Positions 26,909 through 35,412 of a DNA stretch of 64,000 bases are shown one piece after another (position 1 is the first letter of the stretch; each line of letters opens with the position of its first letter). Location of the stretch: NCBI RefSeq assembly GCF_004353905.1, contig NZ_SMOD01000002.1, positions 372,001-436,000 of the forward strand, given 5' to 3'. This stretch comes from Paraburkholderia guartelaensis. Lineage in GTDB: Bacteria; Pseudomonadota; Gammaproteobacteria; Burkholderiales; Burkholderiaceae. The notes beneath the pieces were generated by a model. It had not been told where the DNA came from and did no database searches. It saw nothing but the letters and a program-made list of their open reading frames with translations. A program made the translations under genes and the position numbers.

Positions 26909-27859
26909 TCATGCCGCGCGCTGGTAGTACAGGTTCTGCGGATGACGCGCCTGCGCGAAAAAGAACCAGCGCTCCCCGACGAGACCCGCATACTGAACGA
27001 CGCACGCCGCGACGAGCAGCGTTGCGGAGAGCGTAGGCAGCGCCATGGCGAGCAGCGCCAGCGGCACGACGAATGCGCCCGCGAGAAAGCCCCACTTGAC
27101 CCATTGCATCACGGCGTCGGACTGGCCATGAAAGAACTCGTGCAAATTAAAGGCGCTAGCCGTAAAGCCGCGTGAAATCTGCCTGATTTTCCCGGACTGA
27201 ATACCTGTGGCACTTTGCAACGTCGAGCGCGGATGCAGACGTTGATTGCGCGCGAGTGCGGCGACGCGGCTCACGCAGGCGGCCACAATCAGCACACCTG
27301 CCGCGAACCCGAGGCCCCGCGCGATGCCGGGCGCAAGCCACGCAGCGCTTGCCGTTGCGATCGTGAAGCCCGAAGCGCAGCCGAGCAGCACGAAGTTCAC
27401 CAGCGTGAGTGGCGTAGCCCACTCCTGAAGGAAGCGCAGGCACGCATAGATCATGGCCGTGCAGACAAACAGACCGGCGCTCGCAAGCACCGCGACCGCA
27501 CCGATGGCGAGCGACCACGACGCATGCATCCAGTGCGCGACACCGTAGAGGAACGTCGTGGCGAGAAACACGGGCAGTGCGAGACATTCGCGCGAGAGCC
27601 ATGAGGTGCGCCACATGGCGATGGCACGCCAGGCGCGCTCCGGATGCCCGAGATGAAAGAACGAAGCGACGAGGCCCAGAACGCCGAGCGCGAGTGCGAG
27701 CGCGGCACCGCAAACGTAGAACTGCGGCGTCACCTGTTGCCACGCGGTCCATTCGGGATGCAGCCTCGCAAGCCACTCGACGCCAAACAGCGCGATCAAC
27801 AGACCTTGCCCCGCACCTGAAAGCGTGGTCAGGAAAACAACAGAAAATGCGGGTCTCAT
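26909..27859 (-). CDS. DmsC/SoeC-like membrane anchor subunit of molybdopterin oxidoreductase
   Basis: 316 residues with about eight membrane segments and the DmsC-family pattern FHLGHPERAWRA in the second loop and SWLSRE shortly after. It would anchor the catalytic and Fe-S subunits to the cytoplasmic face of the inner membrane and pass electrons to or from quinone. The ATG directly abuts the TGA of the Fe-S subunit, whose last codons carry its AAGGAG site, so translation is coupled. Last gene of the three-subunit operon. Confidence 0.87.
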   Translation of the reverse strand: MRPAFSVVFLTTLSGAGQGLLIALFGVEWLARLHPEWTAWQQVTPQFYVCGAALALALGVLGLVASFFHLGHPERAWRAIAMWRTSWLSRECLALPVFLATTFLYGVAHWMHASWSLAIGAVAVLASAGLFVCTAMIYACLRFLQEWATPLTLVNFVLLGCASGFTIATASAAWLAPGIARGLGFAAGVLIVAACVSRVAALARNQRLHPRSTLQSATGIQSGKIRQISRGFTASAFNLHEFFHGQSDAVMQWVKWGFLAGAFVVPLALLAMALPTLSATLLVAACVVQYAGLVGERWFFFAQARHPQNLYYQRAA

Positions 27860-28726
27860 TCAAATCTCCTTGGTCGCGACCGTGTGCGCGCGCGTGAATA
27901 GCGACTTCACTCGCGTGGCGAAGGCGGCCAGATTGAGCTTGCCCGAATCCAGTCGATCATCGAGCCGCTTGTCGCGCGACACAGCCGGTGTGCCGCGCCG
28001 GATCGCGAGGCTCGCGAGGTTGATGGGCTCGCCGGCCTCGAGCATGCTCGCTGGCGACGCCGCCGATGCGCCGCCGCTGCAGCCACACGAACCGCTGCCA
28101 CAACTGCCTTCGGTCTTCACGCGCGGCAGATAGTGGTTCGACGGCTTCGTGCCCCACTCCGGCATCAACTGATAGCCGCCACGCGCCTGAATGGCCTTCG
28201 ACGCGTCCGACTCGGGGTCGTGAATGTCGCCGAAAATGCGCGCCGATGTCGGGCATGCGAGCACGCAAGCGGGTTTGCGGTCACGCTCGGGCAGCGCCTC
28301 GTTGTAGATGCGATCCGCGCACAGCGTGCACTTGGTCATCTCCTTGCGCTCTTCGTCGAGTTCGCGCGCGCCATAGGGGCAGGCCCACGAGCAATACTTG
28401 CAGCCAATGCACTTGTCGTAGTCGACGAGAACGAGCCCGTCTTCCTTGCGCTTGAAGCTCGCGCCGGTGGGGCACACGGGCACGCACGGCGGGTCTTCGC
28501 AGTGCAGACACGACTTCGGAAAGTGAATGGTGTCCGAATTCGGAAACTCGCCGGCCTCGTAGGTCTGCACGCGGTTGAAGAACGTGCCGGACGGATCGGC
28601 GTCGTACGGGCGCACGTCCGAAAGGCTCCCCGCTTGCCCCGAGGTATTCCATTCCTTGCAACTCGTCACGCACGCGTGGCACCCCACACAGACGTTCAGG
28701 TCGATCACCAACGCCATTTGCGTCAT
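27860..28726 (-). CDS. Iron-sulfur (4x[4Fe-4S]) subunit of molybdopterin oxidoreductase, SoeB/DmsB-like
   Basis: 288 residues. Four cysteine groups for [4Fe-4S] clusters are visible: CVGCHACVTSC at 13-23, CLHCEDPPCVPVCPTG, CIGCKYCSWACPYG and CTLC...CVLACPT. The family core ends near 190; the protein then has an unusual extension that includes GSCGSGSCGC at 207-216, five Gly/Ser-spaced residues with three extra cysteines, and about 70 further residues. AAGGAGG precedes the ATG. It transfers electrons between the catalytic subunit and the membrane anchor. The gene is 13 bp after the catalytic subunit gene. Confidence 0.9.
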   Translation of the reverse strand: MTQMALVIDLNVCVGCHACVTSCKEWNTSGQAGSLSDVRPYDADPSGTFFNRVQTYEAGEFPNSDTIHFPKSCLHCEDPPCVPVCPTGASFKRKEDGLVLVDYDKCIGCKYCSWACPYGARELDEERKEMTKCTLCADRIYNEALPERDRKPACVLACPTSARIFGDIHDPESDASKAIQARGGYQLMPEWGTKPSNHYLPRVKTEGSCGSGSCGCSGGASAASPASMLEAGEPINLASLAIRRGTPAVSRDKRLDDRLDSGKLNLAAFATRVKSLFTRAHTVATKEI

Positions 28727-28739
28727 TTCGGGGTCCTCC

Positions 28740-31652
28740 TTACTTGCGTGTCACAACATTGCGCAGACGCGCAGCGAACTTGCCGCCGCCCGCGAAATAC
28801 GCCTGAATCCGCCCAACCGTGCCGGTCGAACCCGGCAACGGGTGCATCGGCGCGAACTGCGGCAGCGTGTGGTCGGCGTCGGCCTCGGCCGGATACACGC
28901 GCACGCGCACGTCGTACCACGCGGCCTGCCCCGTCACGGGATCAGAGTTCGACACGCGCCTGCCGTCGCCGAAAGGCAACTCTTCGGTAATCAGGTGATT
29001 GAGCAGGAAACCGCGTTGCGATTCGTTGGCGTCCGGTCCGAGATTCCATGCGCCAGCGGCCTTGCCGATAGCGTTCCAGGTCCAGACGGTGCCCGGTTCG
29101 ACGGCCTCGCTATAACGCGCCATACAGCGCACCTTGCCCCACTGCGACTCGACGTAGATCCAGCCGCCGTCTTCGATGCCGTTTTCCTGCGCCATACGCG
29201 GATTCACATACAGGTAGTTTTCGCCGTGAATCTGGCGCAGCCACGCGTTTTGCGAATCCCACGAGTGATACATTGCCATCGGGCGCTGCGTCACTGCCGC
29301 CAAGGGGAAGCGTTCGAGATCGGTTGCCGCGAGTTCCAGCGGCGCATACCAGAAAGGCAGCGGGTCGAAATAGCGTTCGACGCGTGCGCGCAAATGCTCG
29401 GGCGGCTGGCGCGCATCCGTCTTGCCCTGCGCGGCGAGGCGAAACTTCTGCATGACATCCGAATACAGCTGGATCAGGATCGGCTCACCAAATTTACGGA
29501 ACCCTTTCTCCACGGCGAACTGCAGGTATGGCCCATTTACGCCGCGCATGTACTGAAGCTCTTCGGGCAGCGTGTAATGAAACACGCAGTTGTGCTTCGC
29601 GTATTGCTCCCACTGGTTCGGATTGGGCTCGCCCACGAGCGCCTTGTCGCCGTCCTTGCCGCGCCAGCCAATCAGGAAGCCGACGCCGGAATCCGGCGCG
29701 GTCTGGAAGTTGACGATGAAGTCCGGATAATCCTTGAACTTGCGCTTGCCTTCGGCCGTCGTGAAGGCCGGCAGCTTCAGGCGGCTACCCAGCTCGACGA
29801 GCACTTCCTGGAACGGACGGCACTCGCCGGTGCGCTCGAGCACCGGCACCCGCACGGAATCCACGGGACCGTCGAACTCCGAAATCGGCCGGTCGAGCAT
29901 GGACATCGCGTCGTGCCGTTCCAGGTAGGTCGTATCGGGCAGGATCAGATCGGCGAACGCCGTCATCTCCGACTGGAACGCGTCGCACACCACGAGGAAC
30001 GGAATCTTGTACTCGCCGTCCGGTCCGCGGTCGGTCAGCATCTTGCGGACCTCGCTCGTGTTCATCGACGAGTTCCACGCCATGTTGGCCATGAAGATCA
30101 ACAAGGTGTCGATGGGGTACGGGTCGCCTCGCCATGCGTTCGTAATGACGTTGTGCATGAGGCCATGCACGGCCAGCGGGTATTCCCATGAAAAGGCCTT
30201 GTCGATGCGCACCGGCTCGCCCGCTTCGTCGATGAAGAGGTCGCCCGGCGCCGCGGGCCAGCCGAGCGGACCGGACGGCAGTGGCGTATTCGGCTTGACA
30301 TCGTTCGGACTGCTTGGCGGCTTGGCCGATGGCGGCACCGCGCGCGGATACGGCGACTTGTGACGGAAACCGCCAGGCCGGTCGATCGTGCCGAGCAGCG
30401 ACATCAGCACGGCGAGCGCGCGGATCGACTGAAAGCCGTTCGAATGCGCGGCCAGCCCCCGCATGGCGTGAAAAGCGATCGGGTTGCCCGTCACGCTTTC
30501 GTGCTTCATGCCCCAGGCGTCCGTCCACTGAATCGGCAGCGTGATCTTGTGGTCGCGCGCGGTTTGCGCCATCTCACGCGCGAGACGGCGGATCGTCTCA
30601 GCGGAAATCCCTGTGATTTCCTCAGCCCATTCGGGCGTCGTTTCCTTCACACGCTCACGCAACAGTGCAAACGACGGCGTGACGGGCGTGCCGTCGTCCA
30701 GCACATAACGGCCGTCCAGCGCGGGCTGCGCGCCAGGCGTGTGATGCTGCACGGCAGCGCCCGTGTTCTCGTCCCACCACAGATGGTTTTGCGGGAACAG
30801 GGGATTGCTCTCGGGAAGCGTGGCATCCTTCACGAACAGGCCGAACGTGTCGCTCTCCGTGCGCATGTCCAGCAGTTCGCCGGCATTGGTGAAGCGCTTG
30901 ACGAATTCGTGGTCGTACGCGTCGGCCTCGATCAACTCGTGGATCAGCGCCATGAAGAGCGCACCGTCCGTGCCGGGACGAATGGGCACCCATTCGTCGG
31001 CAATGGCCGCGTAGCCGGTGCGGATCGGGTTGATCGCGATGAAGCGGCCGCCCGCGCGCTTGAACTTCGAAATGGCGATCTTGAGCGGATTGGAGTGGTG
31101 ATCCTCCGCCGTGCCGATCATGATGAAGAGCTTCGCACGGTCGAGGTCCGGGCCGCCGAACTCCCAGAACGAACCGCCCATCGTGTAGATCATGCCCGCG
31201 GCCATGTTCGCGGAGCAAAAACCGCCGTGGGCGGCATAGTTGGGGGTCCCGAACTGCTTGGCGAAGAGGCCGGTGAGCGCCTGCATCTGGTCGCGGCCGG
31301 TAAAGAGCGCGAACTTTTTGGGGTCGGTTGCCCGCAGATGGGCGAGGCGTTTCTCGAGCGTTTCGAGCGCCACGTCCCACGAAACGGGTTCGAACTGCGC
31401 TTCACCGCGCTGGGCACCGTGCTTGCGCATGAGCGGCTGCGTGAGGCGCGCCGGGGAATACTGCTTCATGATCCCCGACGAACCTTTCGCGCAGATCACC
31501 CCCTGGTTCAGCGGGTGTTCCGGGTTGCCGTCGATATAACGGACTTCCCCTTCACGCAGATGCACGCGAATGCCGCAACGGCACGCGCACATGTAGCAGG
31601 TCGTGGTCTTGATTTCCAGCTTTTCGTCTTGAGTTCGGGCGCCGTGGTCCAC
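28740..31652 (-). CDS. Molybdopterin oxidoreductase catalytic subunit, probable cytoplasmic sulfite dehydrogenase (SoeA-like)
   Basis: 970-residue bis-MGD enzyme of the DMSO-reductase family. Cys19, Cys22, Cys26 and Cys54 (C-x2-C-x3-C-x27-C) bind the [4Fe-4S] cluster; Cys146 in GGFCSANMAAG is the likely Mo ligand. There is no Tat signal peptide, so the enzyme should be cytoplasmic, as in SoeABC and unlike DmsA, PsrA or Fdh. Size and the A-B-C gene order with a DmsC-like anchor match SoeABC, which oxidises sulfite to sulfate. The start is GTG 31652 with GGAGG 8 bases upstream. Other cytoplasmic molybdoenzymes remain possible; the substrate is inferred. Confidence 0.82.
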   Translation of the reverse strand: MDHGARTQDEKLEIKTTTCYMCACRCGIRVHLREGEVRYIDGNPEHPLNQGVICAKGSSGIMKQYSPARLTQPLMRKHGAQRGEAQFEPVSWDVALETLEKRLAHLRATDPKKFALFTGRDQMQALTGLFAKQFGTPNYAAHGGFCSANMAAGMIYTMGGSFWEFGGPDLDRAKLFIMIGTAEDHHSNPLKIAISKFKRAGGRFIAINPIRTGYAAIADEWVPIRPGTDGALFMALIHELIEADAYDHEFVKRFTNAGELLDMRTESDTFGLFVKDATLPESNPLFPQNHLWWDENTGAAVQHHTPGAQPALDGRYVLDDGTPVTPSFALLRERVKETTPEWAEEITGISAETIRRLAREMAQTARDHKITLPIQWTDAWGMKHESVTGNPIAFHAMRGLAAHSNGFQSIRALAVLMSLLGTIDRPGGFRHKSPYPRAVPPSAKPPSSPNDVKPNTPLPSGPLGWPAAPGDLFIDEAGEPVRIDKAFSWEYPLAVHGLMHNVITNAWRGDPYPIDTLLIFMANMAWNSSMNTSEVRKMLTDRGPDGEYKIPFLVVCDAFQSEMTAFADLILPDTTYLERHDAMSMLDRPISEFDGPVDSVRVPVLERTGECRPFQEVLVELGSRLKLPAFTTAEGKRKFKDYPDFIVNFQTAPDSGVGFLIGWRGKDGDKALVGEPNPNQWEQYAKHNCVFHYTLPEELQYMRGVNGPYLQFAVEKGFRKFGEPILIQLYSDVMQKFRLAAQGKTDARQPPEHLRARVERYFDPLPFWYAPLELAATDLERFPLAAVTQRPMAMYHSWDSQNAWLRQIHGENYLYVNPRMAQENGIEDGGWIYVESQWGKVRCMARYSEAVEPGTVWTWNAIGKAAGAWNLGPDANESQRGFLLNHLITEELPFGDGRRVSNSDPVTGQAAWYDVRVRVYPAEADADHTLPQFAPMHPLPGSTGTVGRIQAYFAGGGKFAARLRNVVTRK

Positions 31653-31887
31653 TAGAGGCCTCCATGTACGACTGACGGGCGTCCGGGAACCGCCTCGGCA
31701 CGCCGACTATGCGCTAGAAATGGTAGGCCTATGTGATTGACTACTCAACTTTGCATTCCGGATACCAGCCATCACGAAATCCGATAGTTTCGATTATTCC
31801 GCCAGGCTGCGGGAAACCCTGATTCCCCGGGAACCGCGCCGCGCGGTATGGTCCAGCCCTTTGCCCTGGCCCATACGTTTGCGAATC

Positions 31888-32103
31888 ATGGATATTCCCC
31901 CAACCCGCGTTCGCAACCAGTTTCCCGGTCGAATCGTCGCGATCATCAGAGGCGCCGAGCATTCGGAGGTCGATGTCGCCACGGCGGCGGGGATCTTCAC
32001 GTCCGTCATCGAAACCCGAATTCTGGACCAGCTCGGACTGAAAGCCGGCGCGAAGGTCGTTGCCGTCGTCAAATCCTCTGACGTCAAACTCGCGGCGCCT
32101 TGA
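31888..32103 (+). CDS. Mop/TOBE-domain molybdate-binding protein (molbindin-like)
   Basis: 71 residues forming a single TOBE/Mop domain: NQFPGRIVAIIRGAEHSEVDV at the start (core NQFPGRI, SEVDV), then TSVIETRIL, and KVVAVVKSSDVKLA at the end, the classic molbindin pattern. Such proteins bind molybdate or tungstate for storage or sensing. It is divergent from the molybdoenzyme operon (235 bp between starts), which makes a molybdenum-homeostasis link to that enzyme likely. No strong ribosome site is visible, so the exact start is uncertain. Confidence 0.85.
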   Translation: MDIPPTRVRNQFPGRIVAIIRGAEHSEVDVATAAGIFTSVIETRILDQLGLKAGAKVVAVVKSSDVKLAAP

Positions 32104-32147
32104 CGCCCGGATTCGAGCGGACGTCCACCACGCCGATCCGTCGAATT

Positions 32148-32167
32148 ATGGTTGATTTATCAACCAT
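32148..32167. promoter_or_regulatory. Perfect inverted repeat upstream of the porin gene
   Basis: ATGGTTGA - TTTA - TCAACCAT is a perfect 8-4-8 inverted repeat in the 217-bp gap before the porin gene. A second repeat, CCTAAA (32209-32214) and TTTAGG (32226-32231), lies closer to the gene. These are candidate operator or RNA-structure elements. Confidence 0.45.
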
Positions 32168-32320
32168 GATCCGGGACCGGCTTTGCGATGAACAGAACAT
32201 ATCAAGAACCTAAACGAAGTTTCATTTTAGGGGCCATTTTCGACACGTTTGCGTAATCGCCCTCCCCTAAATTTCCGGTTCCGCCACACACGAAGAATTC
32301 TCCTTCTCTACGGAATCGAA

Positions 32321-33493
32321 ATGAAAAAAGCGTTGTTGAATATCCTCGCGCTCGCGGCGGCCGCCGCCTGCACGAGCGCTCACGCACAAAGCAGCGTTAC
32401 GCTCTACGGCACGGTCGATGCGGGCCTCGACTACGTCAGCAATCAGAAGTCGTCCACGGGTCATGGCACGACGTGGGGTATGCAGTCCGGCAACGTGAGC
32501 ACGAGCCGCTGGGGCTTGCGCGGCACGGAAGACCTGGGCGGCGGGCTCAAGGCGATCTTCGACCTCGAGAACGGCTTCTCGGTCGTCAACGGCAAGGGCT
32601 CCAACGGCGGCTATATGTTCGGCCGGCAAGCGTGGCTGGGCCTCTCCAGCGACCAGTACGGCACGCTCACGCTCGGGCGCCAGTACGATGCGCTCGTGGA
32701 CATGATCGCGCCGATGTCGGCCACGGGCTCCGGCTTCGGCGGCAACATCGCGATGCATCCGTTCGACAACGACAATCTCAACAACGACGTGCGCATGAAC
32801 AACGCCGTCAAGTTCCGCAGCGCGACCTACGCGGGCTTCCAGGTGGAAGGCGCCTACGCGTTCAGCAACCAGGGCGGTGGCTTCTCGAACAATAACGCCT
32901 ACACGATGGGCGCTTCGTGGAACGGCGGCCCGATCAACCTGGCCGTCGCGTACTTCCAGGGCAACGAGCCCGGCTCGACCACAAACGGCGCGTTGAGCGC
33001 CGGCAGCGGCACCGACAACGATCCGATGTTCGTGGCGGCACGCACACGCACGCTCGGCGCGGGCGGCAGCTATACGATCGGGCCGGCAAAGGTGGGCCTT
33101 GTGTTCACGCGCACGATGGTCGCCGAGCCCACGCAAATCGCCCAGGGCGGCTCGCTCAATGCGTTCGACGCCGACTACCTGACGTTCAATAACTTCGAAG
33201 TGAACGGACGTTACGCGCTCACGCCGCAACTGAGCCTCGGCGGCGCCTATACCTATACGGACGGTTCGGTCAGCCGCGCCGAAGGCAATGCGTCGCCGCA
33301 CTGGAACCAGTTCATGCTGCAGGCCGACTACGCGCTGAGCCGCCGCACCGACGTGTATCTGGAAGGCGTCTACCAGCGCGTTTCCGGTGCGCAAGGCATC
33401 CCGGTGCTCGGCAATGCGTCGATCTACAACCTCGCGGCTTCGTCCAGCAATACGCAGGCGGTCGTCGCAGCAGGCATGCGCCTGAAGTTCTAA
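32321..33493 (+). CDS. Gram-negative general porin (Burkholderia OmpC-like)
   Basis: 390 residues. An N-terminal signal peptide (MKKALLNILALAAAAACTSAHA, cleaved before QSSVTLYG) precedes a 16-stranded barrel beginning SVTLYGTVDAGLDYV, the hallmark of beta-proteobacterial trimeric porins, with SRWGLRGTEDLGGGLKAIF and FGRQAWLGLSS. The C-terminal residue is Phe (GMRLKF), the outer-membrane insertion signal. Start ATG 32321 is fixed by the signal peptide. It allows diffusion of small solutes and may serve one of the neighbouring catabolic modules. Confidence 0.95.
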   Translation: MKKALLNILALAAAAACTSAHAQSSVTLYGTVDAGLDYVSNQKSSTGHGTTWGMQSGNVSTSRWGLRGTEDLGGGLKAIFDLENGFSVVNGKGSNGGYMFGRQAWLGLSSDQYGTLTLGRQYDALVDMIAPMSATGSGFGGNIAMHPFDNDNLNNDVRMNNAVKFRSATYAGFQVEGAYAFSNQGGGFSNNNAYTMGASWNGGPINLAVAYFQGNEPGSTTNGALSAGSGTDNDPMFVAARTRTLGAGGSYTIGPAKVGLVFTRTMVAEPTQIAQGGSLNAFDADYLTFNNFEVNGRYALTPQLSLGGAYTYTDGSVSRAEGNASPHWNQFMLQADYALSRRTDVYLEGVYQRVSGAQGIPVLGNASIYNLAASSSNTQAVVAAGMRLKF

Positions 33494-33516
33494 GCTCATG
33501 CTTAACGGGTGAGATC

Positions 33517-33541
33517 GGGCCGCGCGACGCAAGCGCGGCCC
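33517..33541 (+). terminator. GC-rich hairpin after the porin gene
   Basis: GGGCCGCGC pairs perfectly with GCGCGGCCC around a 7-base loop, 23 bp after the porin stop. No clear U-tract follows, so the terminator call is moderate. Confidence 0.5.
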
Positions 33542-33696
33542 GTCGTGCTGCGTAAAATAAGGGCAATGTCATCGCCAGGTCATGCTAGCGAGCCATCGTT
33601 GCGCAGACACTCAACCTGCGATGCTTGCGCCCGCGCGCGTCAGTCATGCAAGTCCGCTAGCGCAGGTTTCGCGCTCTGCTCCCGAGGCGAGACGAC

Positions 33697-35376
33697 ATGA
33701 CGAAAAAAGACATCCCCGAGAATGCATCCACCGAAAGCGGCGCCAGTGTCTCGCGCCGCGGCTTCCTCAAGCTTGCCGGCGCGTCCGGCTTCGCGAGCGC
33801 GGCCAGCGCTTTTGCGGGCAGCGCGAAAGCCGACACCGCCACGCCGGACGGCACGCCCGAGCAGATCCACCTCACCTGGGGCGAAGACCCGACACGCGAA
33901 GTCGTCGTTTCGTGGGCATCGCTCGCCTCCTCCACGAATCCGCGCGTGATCTACAGCGCCGATCGCGGCAAGCGCGAGACGGTGCACGCCGTTCAGCGCA
34001 CCTATACCGACGGGCTTACCGGCGTCGTCGTTTTCACGTATCACGCGCGGCTGCGCGGGCTGGACCCGGCCACGACCTACCGCTACGAAGTCACCGCCGA
34101 TAACGATAGCCACGCAAGCAGTCCGTTTTCGTCGAGCTTCACCACGGCGCCGCGCGGGCGCGCAAAGTTCCGCTTCACGAGCTACGGCGACCTCGCCACG
34201 CCGAACACGGGCTGGGTGCTGTCGTCGCCGCAAAGCCGCTTTGCCGTGGAAGCCGTCGAGCGCTTCCAGCCGCTCTTTCATCTGCTCAATGGCGATCTCT
34301 GCTACGCGAACCTGAATCCCGCGCACCAGACCGATGTGTGGCGCGACTTCGGCAACAACAATCAGACTTCGTCGGCGAATCGGCCGTGGATGCCTTGCCC
34401 CGGCAATCACGAGATCGAGTTCAACAACGGTCCGCAGGGTCTGAATTCGTATCTCACGCGCTATACGCTGCCCCATAACGGCACGCAGTTTTCGGGCCGC
34501 TGGTACAGCTTCCGCGTGAGCAACGTGCTGTTCGTCTCGCTCGACGCCGACGACGTGGTCTATCAGGACGCCGCCGCGTTCGTGGCCGGCCCCTCGCCGC
34601 TCGTGCCGGCCGCGAGCACGGGCAACGCACCGATCCAACCGGGCACGTCGTTCTACGTGCGCGGCTACAGCAACGGCGTGCAGACGCGCTGGCTCGAGCA
34701 GACCCTGAAGCAGGCAAGAGAGGACGACGATATCGACTGGATCGTGGTGCAGATGCACCAGGACGCGCTCAGCTCGTCGAAGACGGGCAATGGCTCGGAC
34801 AAGGGCATTCGCGAAGCGTGGCTGCCCCTCTTCGACCGCTATGGCGTGGACCTCGTGGTGTGCGGCCACGATCACGACTACGAGCGCAGCTACCCGGTGC
34901 GCGGTTGCAATCATCACGCGGGCGTCGATGCGAAGACCGGCGCGAGCGTCGACACGCTTCAACCGCGCCCCGTCACGCACGCTCAGGGCACGGCCAACAC
35001 CTTCGACACGAGCCACGGCACGATCCACCTGATCCTGGGCGGCGGCGGCACGAGCGCGCCGCTCGACGTGTATGGCGTGGACGCCGGCAACGGCAATCCG
35101 CAGGCACAGGTGTTCACGAAGCCCAACCACCCGGTGCCGGGCACGACCGCGGGCACCTTCGCGCGCCCCACGGCGGATGCGCTCGAAGACGCGATCTGGT
35201 CGGCGCAGCGCGATACGGGCACGGGCTATGGCATTGCGGTGTTCGACGTCGATCCCGGCACGCACGGCGGCAAGACGACGATCACGATGAACTACTATCA
35301 CGCGCCCGGTGCGGATCAGACGCCGACCGGGAATTATGAGTTGTTCGAAACGATTACGCTGGCGAAGTCGCGCTAA
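33697..35376 (+). CDS. Tat-exported purple-acid-phosphatase-like metallophosphoesterase
   Basis: 559 residues. A twin-arginine signal (SRRGFLKLAG, Arg20-Arg21) targets the folded enzyme to the periplasm. A fibronectin-III-like N-terminal domain (about 55-150) precedes the metallophosphoesterase domain, in which all five metal-binding blocks are visible: SYGDLA, NGDLCYAN, PGNHE, VVQMHQD and CGHDHDYER. This is the purple acid phosphatase layout and suggests hydrolysis of phosphate monoesters. GAGGCGAG precedes the ATG. The gene converges on shc with a hairpin between. Substrate unknown; a phosphate-scavenging role is inferred. Confidence 0.9.
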   Translation: MTKKDIPENASTESGASVSRRGFLKLAGASGFASAASAFAGSAKADTATPDGTPEQIHLTWGEDPTREVVVSWASLASSTNPRVIYSADRGKRETVHAVQRTYTDGLTGVVVFTYHARLRGLDPATTYRYEVTADNDSHASSPFSSSFTTAPRGRAKFRFTSYGDLATPNTGWVLSSPQSRFAVEAVERFQPLFHLLNGDLCYANLNPAHQTDVWRDFGNNNQTSSANRPWMPCPGNHEIEFNNGPQGLNSYLTRYTLPHNGTQFSGRWYSFRVSNVLFVSLDADDVVYQDAAAFVAGPSPLVPAASTGNAPIQPGTSFYVRGYSNGVQTRWLEQTLKQAREDDDIDWIVVQMHQDALSSSKTGNGSDKGIREAWLPLFDRYGVDLVVCGHDHDYERSYPVRGCNHHAGVDAKTGASVDTLQPRPVTHAQGTANTFDTSHGTIHLILGGGGTSAPLDVYGVDAGNGNPQAQVFTKPNHPVPGTTAGTFARPTADALEDAIWSAQRDTGTGYGIAVFDVDPGTHGGKTTITMNYYHAPGADQTPTGNYELFETITLAKSR

Positions 35377-35385
35377 GCGAACCAC

Positions 35386-35405
35386 GCGGGGCGCTTGCGC
35401 CCCGC
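35386..35405. terminator. Hairpin between convergent phosphatase and shc genes
   Basis: GCGGGGCGC and GCGCCCCGC are perfect complements separated by two bases, within the 36-bp gap between the two stop codons. Probably a bidirectional stop signal; the tight loop means the inner pairs open. Confidence 0.6.
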
Positions 35406-35412
35406 TTCGAAT

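Noticed and set aside
28740..31652. Calling the molybdoenzyme a formate dehydrogenase or DMSO reductase
   Set aside because: No selenocysteine/Fdh context and no Tat signal; cytoplasmic location with DmsC-type anchor fits SoeABC better.
33640..35385. Minus-strand frame opposite the Tat phosphatase
   Set aside because: Low-complexity Arg/His/Val-rich shadow; the plus-strand gene has a Tat signal and all metal motifs.
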